Shown here piece by piece: positions 34,901-42,409 of a DNA stretch of 64,000 nt (its first letter is position 1; each line of letters opens with the position of its first letter). The stretch spans positions 7,773,907 to 7,837,906 of the forward strand of contig CM067365.1 of assembly GCA_034401795.1 (NCBI GenBank), read 5' to 3'. Both the position numbers and the translations under genes were made by a program. Below the pieces are notes generated by a model. That model had not been told where the DNA came from. It did not search any database and worked only from the letters and a program-made list of their open reading frames with translations. The DNA is from Chaetoderma sp. LZ-2023a (lineage: Eukaryota; Mollusca; Caudofoveata; Chaetodermatida; Chaetodermatidae).

Positions 34901-37900
34901 GGAACCATGGTGGAGAGAAAACTAACTCTCTGCTACTGTGATGTCACCACCTAGCGTCATACAGACCTGTGGACATAAACAGAAAGAGAAATTAGCCCTA
35001 GGTAGCACCGAGTTGACATAAACCAACTAACCAAGGCGCTTATCACGGTAAACGCGAGTCCCGGAAACACAATACACCGGGAAGAAAACTCGCTAATTTT
35101 ACTAGAAGTCACCTGATTTAAAGGTCCTAAGTCCTCCTGTGGCGAAGTGTACCCTCCTGCCATCTAAATCAGATACTATCACTCCAAAATATACACCAAT
35201 TAACAGTTTAAGAGTAAGAAAAGCTTATGACTCAAAAAGACATGTGTGTTCTCTTTGCCAATAATCTAGCAAAGAGGAAGTGCTAGTCTGCGCATGCGCG
35301 GTGGTGGGGCTGGCATCCGCCAGACTACGCTCTGACTCCCTGCTCAGTAGGGGCACCTAACTGTTTTAAATCTGAGTGTTTATTGAGTGAAAGCCAATAT
35401 TTAGCAATATCAAAAGTATTAGGGAGGTAAGTATACTCTTGAAGTGAAAATATGGTCAACCGGTTCAATATGGCAACGGTTTGCAAACCGCCGTAATTAT
35501 GCTCAAACCGAAAAACTGAGTATAATAAAATTTTTGGTTTAACCAATACTGATAAATCTGTTCTTACTTATAAATAGTACTACTAAGGCAGCCTCTACAT
35601 TGGTCTTGAGAACTATCAATCTGCGGACTAAAGGAGTTTATTTTTGAAAAATTACAACTGCAATGACTGGCTAAATTTCCATGAAATAATTAAAATTTTA
35701 TTGACCAAATTTGGCCATTAAAGGGTTAAAATGCAGACCCATTTGACCATACAGAGGTCAACATATCTGTCATATGTTCTATTCCCACTCAAATTGCTTA
35801 TGATGAATGTCGCTAAGCTTTCCAATCTTTTGAAACTAATGTGACTGCAAAATGCAGCTGTTGTTTGTAGAACATCTCAGTCAAATTAGTTTCGAAATAT
35901 TTAATCGCACGCGATAATATTTATAAAATTGTAAATAAATTAATTTCTATTGGTCTTTCGTATTCAGTGTTAACATAATATAATTGTCTATAAAATGTGT
36001 TCATTCTTTAATTCCTGAGCGCATGATTGATGCTTGATCATCGTGTGGGCTAATGGATGAGGTGTGAATAAGTCAGTTATCACAATTCTGTAAAAACACA
36101 TGATTACATATATCTATGACTAATTGTTGAAACCTTCTGTTAATCTAAACAGGTAGTCCACATCACAGGTTCCAAGGGATTTTTAAATTGTTGCAATTCA
36201 GATACAACTTAAACATGTGTATTGGTGCTGTAATATCTGAGCGAGGGAGTTATCACAACAAACCTAAATGTTTAGAAAAGGCTTTAAAACTAAGATCATA
36301 AGTTAACGACCACCTTCATCAGTGATGTCAGTTCGCTTTATATACTGATAACAGGTTTAATTCAATAGCCGTATGCTCTAACCACGTCCCACTCCGCCCC
36401 CCCCCCCCCTTGCAACGAGTCAGAATCATTATTACCGTCTAACCAATGTAAACGATACGACTAGATGACCGCTTGTCATCAGAAAGTTAAAATACAGGTA
36501 TTTGATTGAAAGTTATTGCTGTCTGTGACACCAACAGTTTTCAACAAGCAGTCCAAAATAATACCGCATTACTTAACTGATTAAGAAATATCAAGGTATA
36601 TATCTCGTTGTTCGACTCACAATGATAAATCGAGAAATCTCGTGCATTAGAATTAATCGATTGGAAATGGAACACATATTATTGTTAGACCGTAAGAAAC
36701 TAGATTTGAACAATTACTGCCATAATTAGAAATGGATGTTATAGGCATATACCTTTTTCCAGATGCTTATAAAAAAATTTTAAATCGTGAGCGTGTATTT
36801 TGAGCCACGAGTTCCCGACAACACACGTATACTTGCGACATGTTTATCTAAAAAATATTACATAGGCTTACATTAATTGCCTCTGCTCATCCTTGGTCCC
36901 ACCCACCCCATAAAACCGATATATGGTTCAAACCGGTTTGAAAATTGACATCGTCACCGATTTGACATTATGCCATACCGTGCAGCCGTAGTAGAGATTA
37001 ACTAGAATAGGGGCATAGCTAATTTAACCCAGGACTTTAGATTATCCTTTTTCTGTGATTTTACAATTCATGCCCAAATGAAATCAACCCAGATCAGTGA
37101 GCCCTTGGAAATTAAAATCCTACTTCCTGCCATGAACAGTAACTAACTAATTTACAATCAACTAGATACTAAGAGATGAATTCTGTGACATTTTATAGCC
37201 ATTTAGAGATCTTATGATGCTATTAAAGGTGCATATTCACAGCAAATTGACTGAAAATTTAATTCTTTAAATTGTATACTTTTAGAGGCTTAAACTATGG
37301 GCCTAGATGTATTGAAACAAAATTACTCTTAGTCTTATCATATGATGATTTCATTTCATATAAATTAATATAATTTTTTAAGTTATGAATTTGAATTAGG
37401 GGACTCATACCTCTATTTAAATTTCACAACTTAAAAAACCATATTAATTTATATGGAATGAAATCATCATATGCTAAGAGTACATGTAACTTCATTTCAT
37501 TACATCTAGTAACACAATATAAGCCTCTAAAAGTATATAATTCAAACAATTTTATTTTCAAACATTCTGGAGTGGTGTGACTATGCATCTTTAAAACTAA
37601 AGTGACTCAGAATCCATCCCTCAGTTTTCACAACTCTCGGCTTTCTAGGGGCATTGATGGATCCCCGCCCGGATACATGAAGGTGGTGAGCCAAAATAAT
37701 GTAAATCTAAAACCCTGTACTCACACAAGCTGCAGAATGTCCTCCATTACCATACAAGCAAAGCCATTCCTCTGGTGATAATGGTACACTCGTGTGAAAA
37801 AGTCATCCAGATTCTCAACATGGTTCCAGCGAGCTGCAAATAAAATAACACACATACTCATATGACAGCAAACTTCATTTCCATAACTTCCATGTCAACG

Positions 37901-39497
37901 TGTTATTGTAGTGATAAAACCAGCCAAGTAGGCTTGTGCGATTGCATAATTAAATCAAAAATCATGATTATGTTTTAAATCGTGAATTTATATGATTAAA
38001 AATTAAATAATTGAACAATCATGAATATCCTCTATTGCATAAAATATTTCAAAACCTAACTTTTAATTACTTTTTAATGCGACTGTTCATGAAAAATTAC
38101 ATTTTGCTTAGTGAATGTATGTCCATTTGCAGGGCCATTCCAGTCATACATTTTCAAAAATAGGCTTCTCTTGCCATGCAAATGAACTTCTCTCAACACC
38201 ATTGTTGCTTTCGCTATTGATATTCATTTGTTGTTATGTCTTGGTAATTTGTACCCACGGTGATCACGATTATTTTTAAATAATCGATCGCGATCACTCA
38301 ACGCAATAATCGTGCAAGCCTACAGCCAAGACAGCCTCTGCAGGCCAAGCGAACTGTTTTTGAAAATTTACCACTGGAATGACTGGCTCAGTTGACTGGG
38401 GTGCGGTTAACGAGCCAGTCATTCCAGTGGTAAATTTTCAAGAATAATCTTCTCTTGGTCACAAATGGACACTGACTAAGCAAAAATCAGGATTTTCTTG
38501 ACCATTAACTCGACTAGTGACCACACGCCGGTCCAAAAATCCCTTAAAAAACTATCATTCTATATTCCAGTGGTAAATTTACATAAAAACTTCACTTGGT
38601 CAACAAATGGTCACTGAGCAAATATTTCAAATTTTCTGGGGGAAATCTTGACACACTAAAGAGTTAAGTGATAGAAGTAGCATTTTGAGGGCTTTGAGGC
38701 GCCGCTGACACAAGAGGGGTTAACCTTTTAACCCTTTGTGTCTGAAAGAAGAAATACCATAATAGTGACAGTGGTTTTCCATTTCAGAATTTGCCATTTT
38801 CTGTTTCGAAAAATTGATGATTCCATTCCATTTTCATTTCATAAAATCATCTAAATCTGAATGGAACCGTAATATTTAAACTGATTAAACTAGTTTAAAA
38901 AATCTATTGTGCAAAATGTGCTATTAGCATAACCAGAAAACAGGAAGCTAGGGTGCAAAAATCATGGGTGCATAATAATTTACACTTAGATATAACGTCT
39001 AACTTTCTGGAAGAAAATGTGTGTCTATCCGTTAATTTCTATTTGAATATAAGGTTTTCAGTTCAATTTACAAGAAAATGTGGCATTTTCCACTGATTTC
39101 CATTTGAACATCACCTTTCCGTTCAAAAGCTACAGAGAACAGAGTTACATGTAGTGAAAACACCAGAGTTCTGAGTGATAACGATGAATTTGGCTGTTAG
39201 AATTTTAAGATGGAAATAATGATAGAAATAGTGCCATAAAATTCCAGCACTATTTTTTTCAGATTAAAAAATTAAGTTAGGATGGATTGTTAAAAAAATA
39301 AATCAGTGTGACCTTAATTGTATTTTATTTCTCGTAGCAAATGTTTATCATTAAATGATGAACTTACAGTTACTGCGCTCCGGTGCCTCATGTATGAGTA
39401 CCTCTGCCTCGGGAATAGGCAACTCATTCTCCTCCGAGTCATCGTATGATCCGAGTGGAACGTAGCTCGTCTCATACTGTTCGGCCATTCTTTCCAT
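22893..39497 (-). CDS. ATG9: ATG9 autophagy protein, copy 2, exons 1-6 (3' part missing)
   Basis: Six exons on the minus strand (39368-39497, 37725-37833, 27632-27775, 25304-25439, 24434-24536, 22893-22992) all have GT donors, and exons 2-6 have AG acceptors. They join without phase conflict into 722 coding bases, about 240 residues. The product matches ATG9, a multispanning lipid scramblase that delivers membrane to forming autophagosomes. Recognisable blocks are RWNHVENLDDFFTRVY, CVDYDVLF, YNIFKYWEIRCFY and IYHRILRFKNYM. The N-terminus is short, acidic and tyrosine-containing, as expected of the cytosolic ATG9 tail. Exon 3 and exon 4 hydrophobic stretches would be the first two membrane segments. 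The remaining exons, normally several hundred residues, lie in or beyond the gap at 21155. Intron 2 is enlarged to about 9.9 kb by a DIRS retrotransposon on the same strand. Confidence 0.93.
23151..23286. repeat. Palindromic repeat, family P2
   Basis: Arms around GACTGGCTC / GAGCCAGTC, in ATG9 intron 5 of copy 2, next to a TTAACCC-type boundary. Confidence 0.75.
24434..24536 (-). CDS. ATG9: ATG9 exon 5 (copy 2 only)
   Basis: A 103-base exon with acceptor ATCTTTCAG and donor GTATGT. The peptide reads MTWHEVQ, then QKDQHMCIHKQELTEL, matching the cytosolic loop of ATG9 between its early membrane segments. Confidence 0.92.
25304..25439 (-). CDS. ATG9: ATG9 exon 4 (copy 2 only)
   Basis: A 136-base exon after the acceptor TTTCTTTTCAG and before the donor GTAAGT. 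It encodes a membrane segment, then YNIFKYWEIRCFY, which is highly conserved in ATG9. Copy 1's version lies just outside the window. Confidence 0.93.
26937..27031. repeat. Palindromic repeat, family P1
   Basis: Copy 2 allele of 1491-1585, with the same GCTGCCTAAGGCAGC centre. Confidence 0.8.
27632..27775 (-). CDS. ATG9: ATG9 exon 3 (copy 2)
   Basis: A 144-base exon with acceptor ATCATTTCAG and donor GTAAGG. It encodes a hydrophobic segment followed by the conserved ATG9 motif CVDYDVLF. It is separated from exon 2 by DIRS element B. Confidence 0.93.
28434..28610. repeat. DIRS B left (3') inverted terminal repeat
   Basis: Reverse complement of 35257-35434 with few differences. It includes the self-complementary GCGCATGCGC core and, on the minus strand, GGTAAGTAT close to the outer edge. 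A 39-base terminal extension lies outside it. Confidence 0.93.
28681..28779. repeat. DIRS B internal complementary region
   Basis: Bases 28681-28733 are the reverse complement of the left terminus (28395-28447). Bases 28734-28779 are the reverse complement of the right terminus (35404-35449). The two abut with no extra base, so this is an exact antisense copy of the end-to-end circle junction. In the DIRS-1 replication model this region templates completion of the termini before a circular intermediate forms. Its position just inside the 3' repeat matches DIRS-1. Confidence 0.95.
29314..32250 (-). CDS. DIRS B tyrosine recombinase in a long overlapping frame
   Basis: The frame is open for 978 codons. 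Only the last 343 (29314-30345, starting NVQIDCVDV) are recognisable as a DIRS tyrosine recombinase, the enzyme that integrates the circular cDNA. Catalytic residues are present: Arg in ARRRSEIHALS (about residue 805), H-S-V-R (927-930), W-H in AQWHCESS, and the nucleophile Tyr 963 in TDHYLRD. The first 635 codons run antiphase through the RT-RNase H-MT gene and match no domain. They may be a by-product or a real N-terminal extension. Overlap of RT and recombinase frames is typical of DIRS elements. The real start codon is unknown. Confidence 0.85.
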   Translation of the reverse strand: MYGNGDSAALACLVSTAVPRWTGGRPASRPHARVGTVDSGPFSLAMAFRRVSSRVDDRPAVATVSSASLDSHSERARAKVVYRGGDKFPRTKRSYSAGTKVSGLLFNPVLSNKTHRRVETDSQPQAIEQVHRDAQFQDGNGALGVGGVGEGDVDGVDRFEGRLFPHPHPREFLSLPEICIPGQTVGIQGVTLRNFHGSSGFHPCGSCDHSIPPQEKHSSPHVHRRLAVESAHPGKFVGQSGDCFENSHRLRLDDQFPKIRADSIPEVCLPGDVLRSRDRICVSYSGESSETHLVNSVSVRQSSCPGTGLLENAGVDGFIGTSHSSGRLTQAADPVISHDTMDPEYRFAGLECVSVGASHSPPAMVVEYRESLAGGFANPSPPSGDCVYRCIDGGLGSLPGRVHDIRALESGTVKGTYKSTGAKSSSPGPGTFLTESSGQDCSYSFRQLNSCDLHKPPGRNEVAQSLYDDMETALLVSGSPDYLESSSYSGKVKPASRLIEPKDECFTHGMATKSMCGGSSVRPLGETQHRFVRNEEECEDDDVRLSDSGSKRFRNRCVSYQLGENVCIRIPSSNPDSKNSSENQTRGMPSSSDRPGLAKPIMVYGSAGPSGLQSGSSASDGRYYLPGQGPSQQSVNVQIDCVDVVKESRIKEGFSEQAAMFMAKARRGSTSRAYNYKINRFAEWCSKRCIDPMDSSIQVVADFLCHLYDAYSLKPNSIAGYKSALMSVIPCLAKRGSDEVNTLNVLIKGMGNLRPRNPPVIPSWSLSLVLQVLGDKPFEPLSSISMKLLTLKTVFLIAAASARRRSEIHALSAEDDRFVVSGEGLKLLPRINFLAKNQSLKYPGQPIILPALTRYDPNSKAWCPVRALRRYKQRTAAWRTDQSALWLSYIEPHGRASKDTISRWIVECIQFCHKSATGKQVDVAKAHSVRGVVTSTALFNGVPVDDIMSVAQWHCESSFTDHYLRDTSNPLALSVLKK
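30153..32339 (-). CDS. DIRS B reverse transcriptase-RNase H-methyltransferase polyprotein
   Basis: An intact 728-residue protein. RT lies about residues 90-330: DLKDAYFHIP at 188-197 (motif A), LPFGISTAPRVF at 220-231, and YIDD at 252-255 (the catalytic YxDD). RNase H follows at 412-530, with acidic residues in YTDAS (D419), LQELRAV (E451), RSDNS (D476) and ADSLS (D527). Residues 549-640 (LFDHWGKPNIDLFAT onward, DALAISW, FPPAIL, VLLIAP) match the Dam-like methyltransferase domain of DIRS elements. The usual Asx-Pro-Pro-aromatic catalytic motif reads FPPA, so catalysis is doubtful. It would copy element RNA to cDNA. The C-terminal 190 bases overlap the recombinase core in another frame. Confidence 0.93.
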   Translation of the reverse strand: MRAGRGGAREDLGVVIGPDRTLTAVRTTPVCMATETVPLLHALCPPRSLGGPVGGRLAVHMQEWERLTQDRLVLRWLSVGYHPEWMTGPPSRLSLVPVWTPIPREPEQRLCIEEEINSLVQKGAIQPAQRCPGFYSTLFLVTKRTGGWRPILNLKPLNKFIETPSFKMETVRSVLAGLERGMWTASIDLKDAYFHIPIHGSFCRFLRFAFQGRQWEFRVLPFGISTAPRVFTRVVLAITAYLRRRSIAVHTYIDDWLLKAHTRESLSANLEIVLKTLTDLGWMINFPKSELTPSQKFVYLGMFFDLETGYVYPTQERVQKLISLIQSVCDSRHVLARVYLRMLGLMVSLEPVIPQAALRRRPIQLFLMTQWTQSTGSLDSNVSVLAPLIHHLQWWLNTENLLPGVLLTPPHPQVTVYTDASMEGWGACLEESTISGLWNLEQSKEHINLQELRAVVLALEHFLQKVQGKIVLIRSDNSTVVTYINRQGGTKSPSLCMMTWKLLCWCLDHQITLKAVHIPGRLNLLADSLSRRMSVLPTEWQLNQCVADRLFDHWGKPNIDLFATKKNAKMTTYVSPIPDPSAFATDALAISWGRMYAYAFPPAILIPKILQKIRQEECQVLLIAPDWPSRSWYTDLLDLLVCNPVPLPLMDDIIFQGKALHNNPSMFRLTAWMLSRNLELRRAFLSKQPCLWPKPGGGQPPEHIIIKSTDLQNGAQKDVLIQWIHLFK
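32264..34414 (-). CDS. DIRS B Gag-like protein
   Basis: An open frame of 716 codons, 5'-most in the element, and the presumed nucleic-acid-binding capsid-like protein. Residues 26-60 form a cysteine pattern C-x2-C-x12-C-x2-C-x2-C-x5-C-x2-C-x2-W, also present with identical spacing in the A/C family. A KKKKRKR-type basic stretch follows near residue 85. The C-terminal third carries the LLxTPxTGPxxFGG block shared with the A/C Gag, then an Arg/Gly/Pro/Gln-rich tail. A strong 3' splice site (pyrimidine-rich, then TTTCAG) ends exactly before codon 23, so the first 22 codons are probably intron and the true start lies in an upstream exon. The 3' end overlaps the RT frame by 76 bases. Confidence 0.8.
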   Translation of the reverse strand: MSWIEFLSLTSCSYSLSFALFQGPGCASCGRFLHEKFWPHLCYLCSPCGPLVNCDICKHWGGELMSEFLCCLQATDKVVEEEKKKKRKREVVSRKGKGKVSSAVDMEAFRTEMLGEMKRTIKDLVPGLLRGMLPGPNPLLSSSSASEQVIPASGSIFLRPLPLFDDSEVAPLEGAFHDPGSRLIAAPIGDRGRLSLEPAGCLSVQGYPHAAVASTSYGTVPGQPGLALFADPGSNLSDQGDEDYLLGSPSDDVDMDEDVCAPLAGNTGGLFHGFTLPGVESAAQVVAQGAADGQRYRIPRLAEGVAGAGRARGGAIYTPRSATVPAPGQTSDILMPVLSGPHVFPGLPGVSAYPPSSSTACAQEEDEGPRLVERSQLATEEDWYNACQWLVSVRPDLPVEQSASQRVHTPWLAGKPTANAMPSLPLAEHVVDMFKAAETSINSSGRLAKAPREVARRCRIVPLDYQRYGVVPKPSVDDRAALGEDARPGSRSDTGVLCSNALRSANTALRDAEESGRASIAALSHVSQLLQGVVTASASRQPSPVTVQRAIQDGINLALDCMTRAVTRSVRARRTFALDNLCPSQDLYNRLLRTPMTGPGLFGGEGCRHLQETVTLVNNQRALREQFEVLRRANVRAAAPAYRPLQARGGAGQVRGQPPSQRRPRPHAIRPAARGGAGSSGAVSQAAARAPRCARGGAGRARIWAWLSVLTGRLPR
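35113..35163 (-). CDS. Candidate first exon of DIRS B Gag (17 codons)
   Basis: An ATG-initiated 17-codon frame (reading MAGGYTSPQED, then LGPLNQ) ends at CAG before GTGACT, a possible donor. It is in phase with the acceptor at 34348/34349 that precedes the Gag cysteine motif. The same peptide and donor are conserved in fragment D (21662-21712), but D has ATT where B has ATG. Splicing is inferred only. Confidence 0.4.
35257..35434. repeat. DIRS B right (5') inverted terminal repeat
   Basis: Partner of 28434-28610. A 15-base terminal extension (35435-35449) lies outside it, so the two ends differ in their outermost bases, which is a DIRS hallmark. Confidence 0.93.
37223..37594. mobile_element. 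Palindromic TTAA-ended MITE (372 bp), copy 2
   Basis: Allele of 4718-5089, same length, with a few base changes. Confidence 0.75.
37725..37833 (-). CDS. ATG9: ATG9 exon 2 (copy 2)
   Basis: A 109-base exon with acceptor TTATTTGCAG and donor GTGAGT. It completes the split codon from exon 1 and encodes the ATG9 signature RWNHVENLDDFFTRVY followed by HQRNGFACM. Confidence 0.93.
37929..38322. mobile_element. hAT-type MITE (394 bp), copy 2
   Basis: Allele of 5420-5820 with the same CAGCCAAG duplication (37921-37928, 38323-38330). Confidence 0.9.
39368..39497 (-). CDS. ATG9: ATG9 exon 1 (copy 2)
   Basis: First coding exon: 43 codons plus one base, followed by the donor GTAAGT. The first ATG after an in-frame TAG was chosen; a second Met follows at codon 4. 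The peptide is acidic (YDDSEENELP), as in the cytosolic N-terminus of ATG9. Confidence 0.85.
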
Positions 39498-42057
39498 CAA
39501 ATCCTCCGAGTTCACGACAGCTCCCTAGCACGACTAAAGCCTACAGAGCCTGATCTTCATTGTCCTCCAATGCTTGTATTTACTCATTGATACAAGATAT
39601 CACGTACATTGAATTTTAGTTTTATCTTGTTAATAATCTGAAAACATAAATTACATGTATACTATAAATTAACCTTTTAACCATCAAATTTGTTTTTCTC
39701 ATAGAAAATGTCCATTTGCTGACCAACAGAACTCTTTATGAAAAATTACCAGTGGAATGACTGGCTCGATTATTGAGTTAGTCATTTCAGTGGTAAATTT
39801 TCAAGATTGTCTTCTCTTGGTCTGCAAATGGACATTTCTCAAGACCACTGCAGAAGCTGCTATTAACCGTCGTGAGTGTTAAAGGAATATTCATAAATAA
39901 GTTAGAATGTTTCCAAAACAAAGAGAAACATGTTAGTTAGTATAATATTGAATACGATGTAAGGAATGTTCTCTTCAATATTTTGACCATAATTTGATAG
40001 GCAGCACTGGCGTCTAATCAAATTAAATCCAACATATTCAACAGTAAAGGTTTTTTTGTTGTGGAAAAATTAAGAATTACTGCTGAGCTGTTAGTGCATG
40101 TAGTGTAATCTGAGCCAGTAAAAAAATTTCACTTATTTATTCAACTTTTGCAGAAGTACATGTATGTCAAGCTTAGGTTTCAACCAAGATTTAAATTTAA
40201 ACAAAGAAATTCTTTATTGTGTGTCTGAGATGTAACCAGCTACTGATAAACATTGATTACATACGACAGTTTTTGGGATGCCCTCAGTTTTTTGGTACAT
40301 TACCCTAATCCTATCGGACAGATAATGTATTCTGTTCACAACTATTTGTGTATGCAGGGAACATATTCATGTTCATGTTCACCCTGCATTGTTTCCCACC
40401 TGTAGATCTATACGGGATAGGAGCTGAGATGGAGGGCTAGGGTGGGAAAGGGTTGGCGGGTGTATAACAACAGCAATATCTATTTAATACGTTATCATTA
40501 TTTTTGTCTCAAATCGAGCCTTGCTGAACATGTTGCAAGAAATGGCTGGAGATGTTTATAACACCTGTAAGTGTTTGCTATACAGCTTTAACCAGCCAGA
40601 AACAAAAACATAAACAAGAAACAAAAAAATAAACTGGCCAGTTTCGTGTTCCTACGCTTTAATCATAATGAAACAAAAACAGTCTTGGAACAAAATAATT
40701 TACACACAAGGATACAAAATAAATTTATCATCACAGGGAGAAAATTTTGGTCTTAAAATCAGAACAATCGCACCGACATGGGACATAAATACAACGTGAT
40801 GACTAGAAGTGCACAAATTTCATCACTGGGTTTGTGTTACGCGATTCTGCGGCTATTCCTCTCATTTAACTCCACATATAAAAATAATCCAACATGTTTC
40901 GATCGCGAAGTCGCCATGAAATATCATACAATCTTTTTATGGGTACACATTTTAACATGACAAATGCAAAGATCGGACATCAAAGATCCATCAAATTTTG
41001 ACAAAATGAAGCGTTCATACATGTAACAGTAAAATTCATAGCTACATGTACCACCATAAAATGATCACAAATGGAATCAGATGTATGACAAAAACTGCTT
41101 GAAAGCCAGAGAAATAGGAAGAGGTAGTTTGCTTCTTATGTTGGCGCGTCACTCAGTACTAGTAAAATAAACCGCTTTTGGGATTGGAGGCGATCCATTG
41201 AACTGTATAGACAGGAAGCCCTCCAAAATACCAACAGATATTGTAGCGCCACAAACATGAATATTCCAAATTAATATGATATTATGTAGAGAAGTAATTC
41301 TTTTAAAACAATATGAGTAGTAATTTCACTATATCCTGATCAGCAAATGCGTACAAGATTGTATATATTGGTGAGTTTTGTTGCACATGGCATGCTTGGT
41401 CGATTTAGTTTGGGGTGACTTCATATGATTTATAATTAGATGATGACTCAGCAAAGTAAATACAAATGGATGCAGGTTTTGACAAATGCTCTTTCAGATA
41501 GAACTAAAGACATAAATGACAAATTCCTGCGATATTATTGTTTTATATTGCGAGCATTAGTATTGTTCCGCTTAATCGATTTGATCGATCATTGATTGGT
41601 TTGCATGTTCAACCAACCGATCGACCATGATTTCAGAAATCGATTTTGGTCGTTTATAAATTGACATTAATACATTTTAACTGGTCAAGTTAGAAAACGA
41701 ATACTTTTTGGAAAAGAATTTAAATTTAACCCTTTAATGGCCAAGGCGACCAAAACTGACATCTGTAGTGGTTTTGAGGAATGCCCATTTGCAAGTCAAA
41801 TTAAGAGAATTTTTGACAATTTACCACAGGAATGACTGGCTCGATAACTGAGCCAGTCTTTCCAGTGTTAAATTTTCTTATCTTGGCATGCCAATTGACA
41901 TTCAATTCAAACAGCAAAAACTTTTAATTTTCCTCAAAAATCTTGACCATTAAAGAGCTAATTGTTACAACTATATAGTATTACTCCATAGTCTAAGACA
42001 TTAATTCTTTCAGCACTGAAACAGTATGGTAATTTTAAAGCAACCATACCAATAACA

Positions 42058-42146
42058 TGTTGAATATTTTGAAACTTATTTGACTGTAAGCTATTGCTGC
42101 CTTAGGCAGCAACAGCTTCCAGTCAAATTAGTTTCAAAATATTCAA
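42058..42146. repeat. Palindromic repeat, family P1
   Basis: Copy 2 allele of 9599-9688. Confidence 0.8.
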
Positions 42147-42409
42147 AAGATTATTTCTTAAATTATTAAGAATCTGTCATACCTGCGACTTGGTTTGAAA
42201 GGGGTAATTATCCTTGAACATGCTATCATTACTGCATTCAAACTGGGGAAAAAATGAGAACTTGTTAATTGGTCATAGGTTAGTAGATAAAACCAATCAT
42301 CGATCACAAAAATAGTACTAATTCCCAACACTAGCGAATATACTTGAATACTGGTATATAAATTTCTCTCAAGCAGGAGGATTGTCATAATATTCATGTG
42401 TGCTTATTA

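Larger units (their letters stand above)
28395..35449 (-). mobile_element. DIRS retrotransposon B, full length, apparently intact (7055 bp)
   Basis: A tyrosine-recombinase retrotransposon on the minus strand. The order is Gag (32264-34414), RT-RNase H-MT (30153-32339) and recombinase (29314-30345 core), with no frameshift or stop in any of them. It has 178-bp inverted terminal repeats, unequal terminal extensions, and an internal complementary region that is the reverse complement of the joined ends. Copy 1 at 2940-2952 preserves the empty site, so the ends are exact: TAAACG on the left, GTGAAA on the right, with no target duplication, as expected for recombinase-mediated integration. It lies in ATG9 intron 2 on the gene's own strand, 25 bp inside an older hAT element (28370-36990). 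GC content is clearly above the surrounding DNA. Confidence 0.95.
28370..36990. mobile_element. Non-autonomous hAT-like element, copy 2, split by DIRS B
   Basis: Allele of 2922-4486, interrupted 25 bp from its left end by DIRS B. The flanking 8-mers differ by a single base. Confidence 0.75.
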
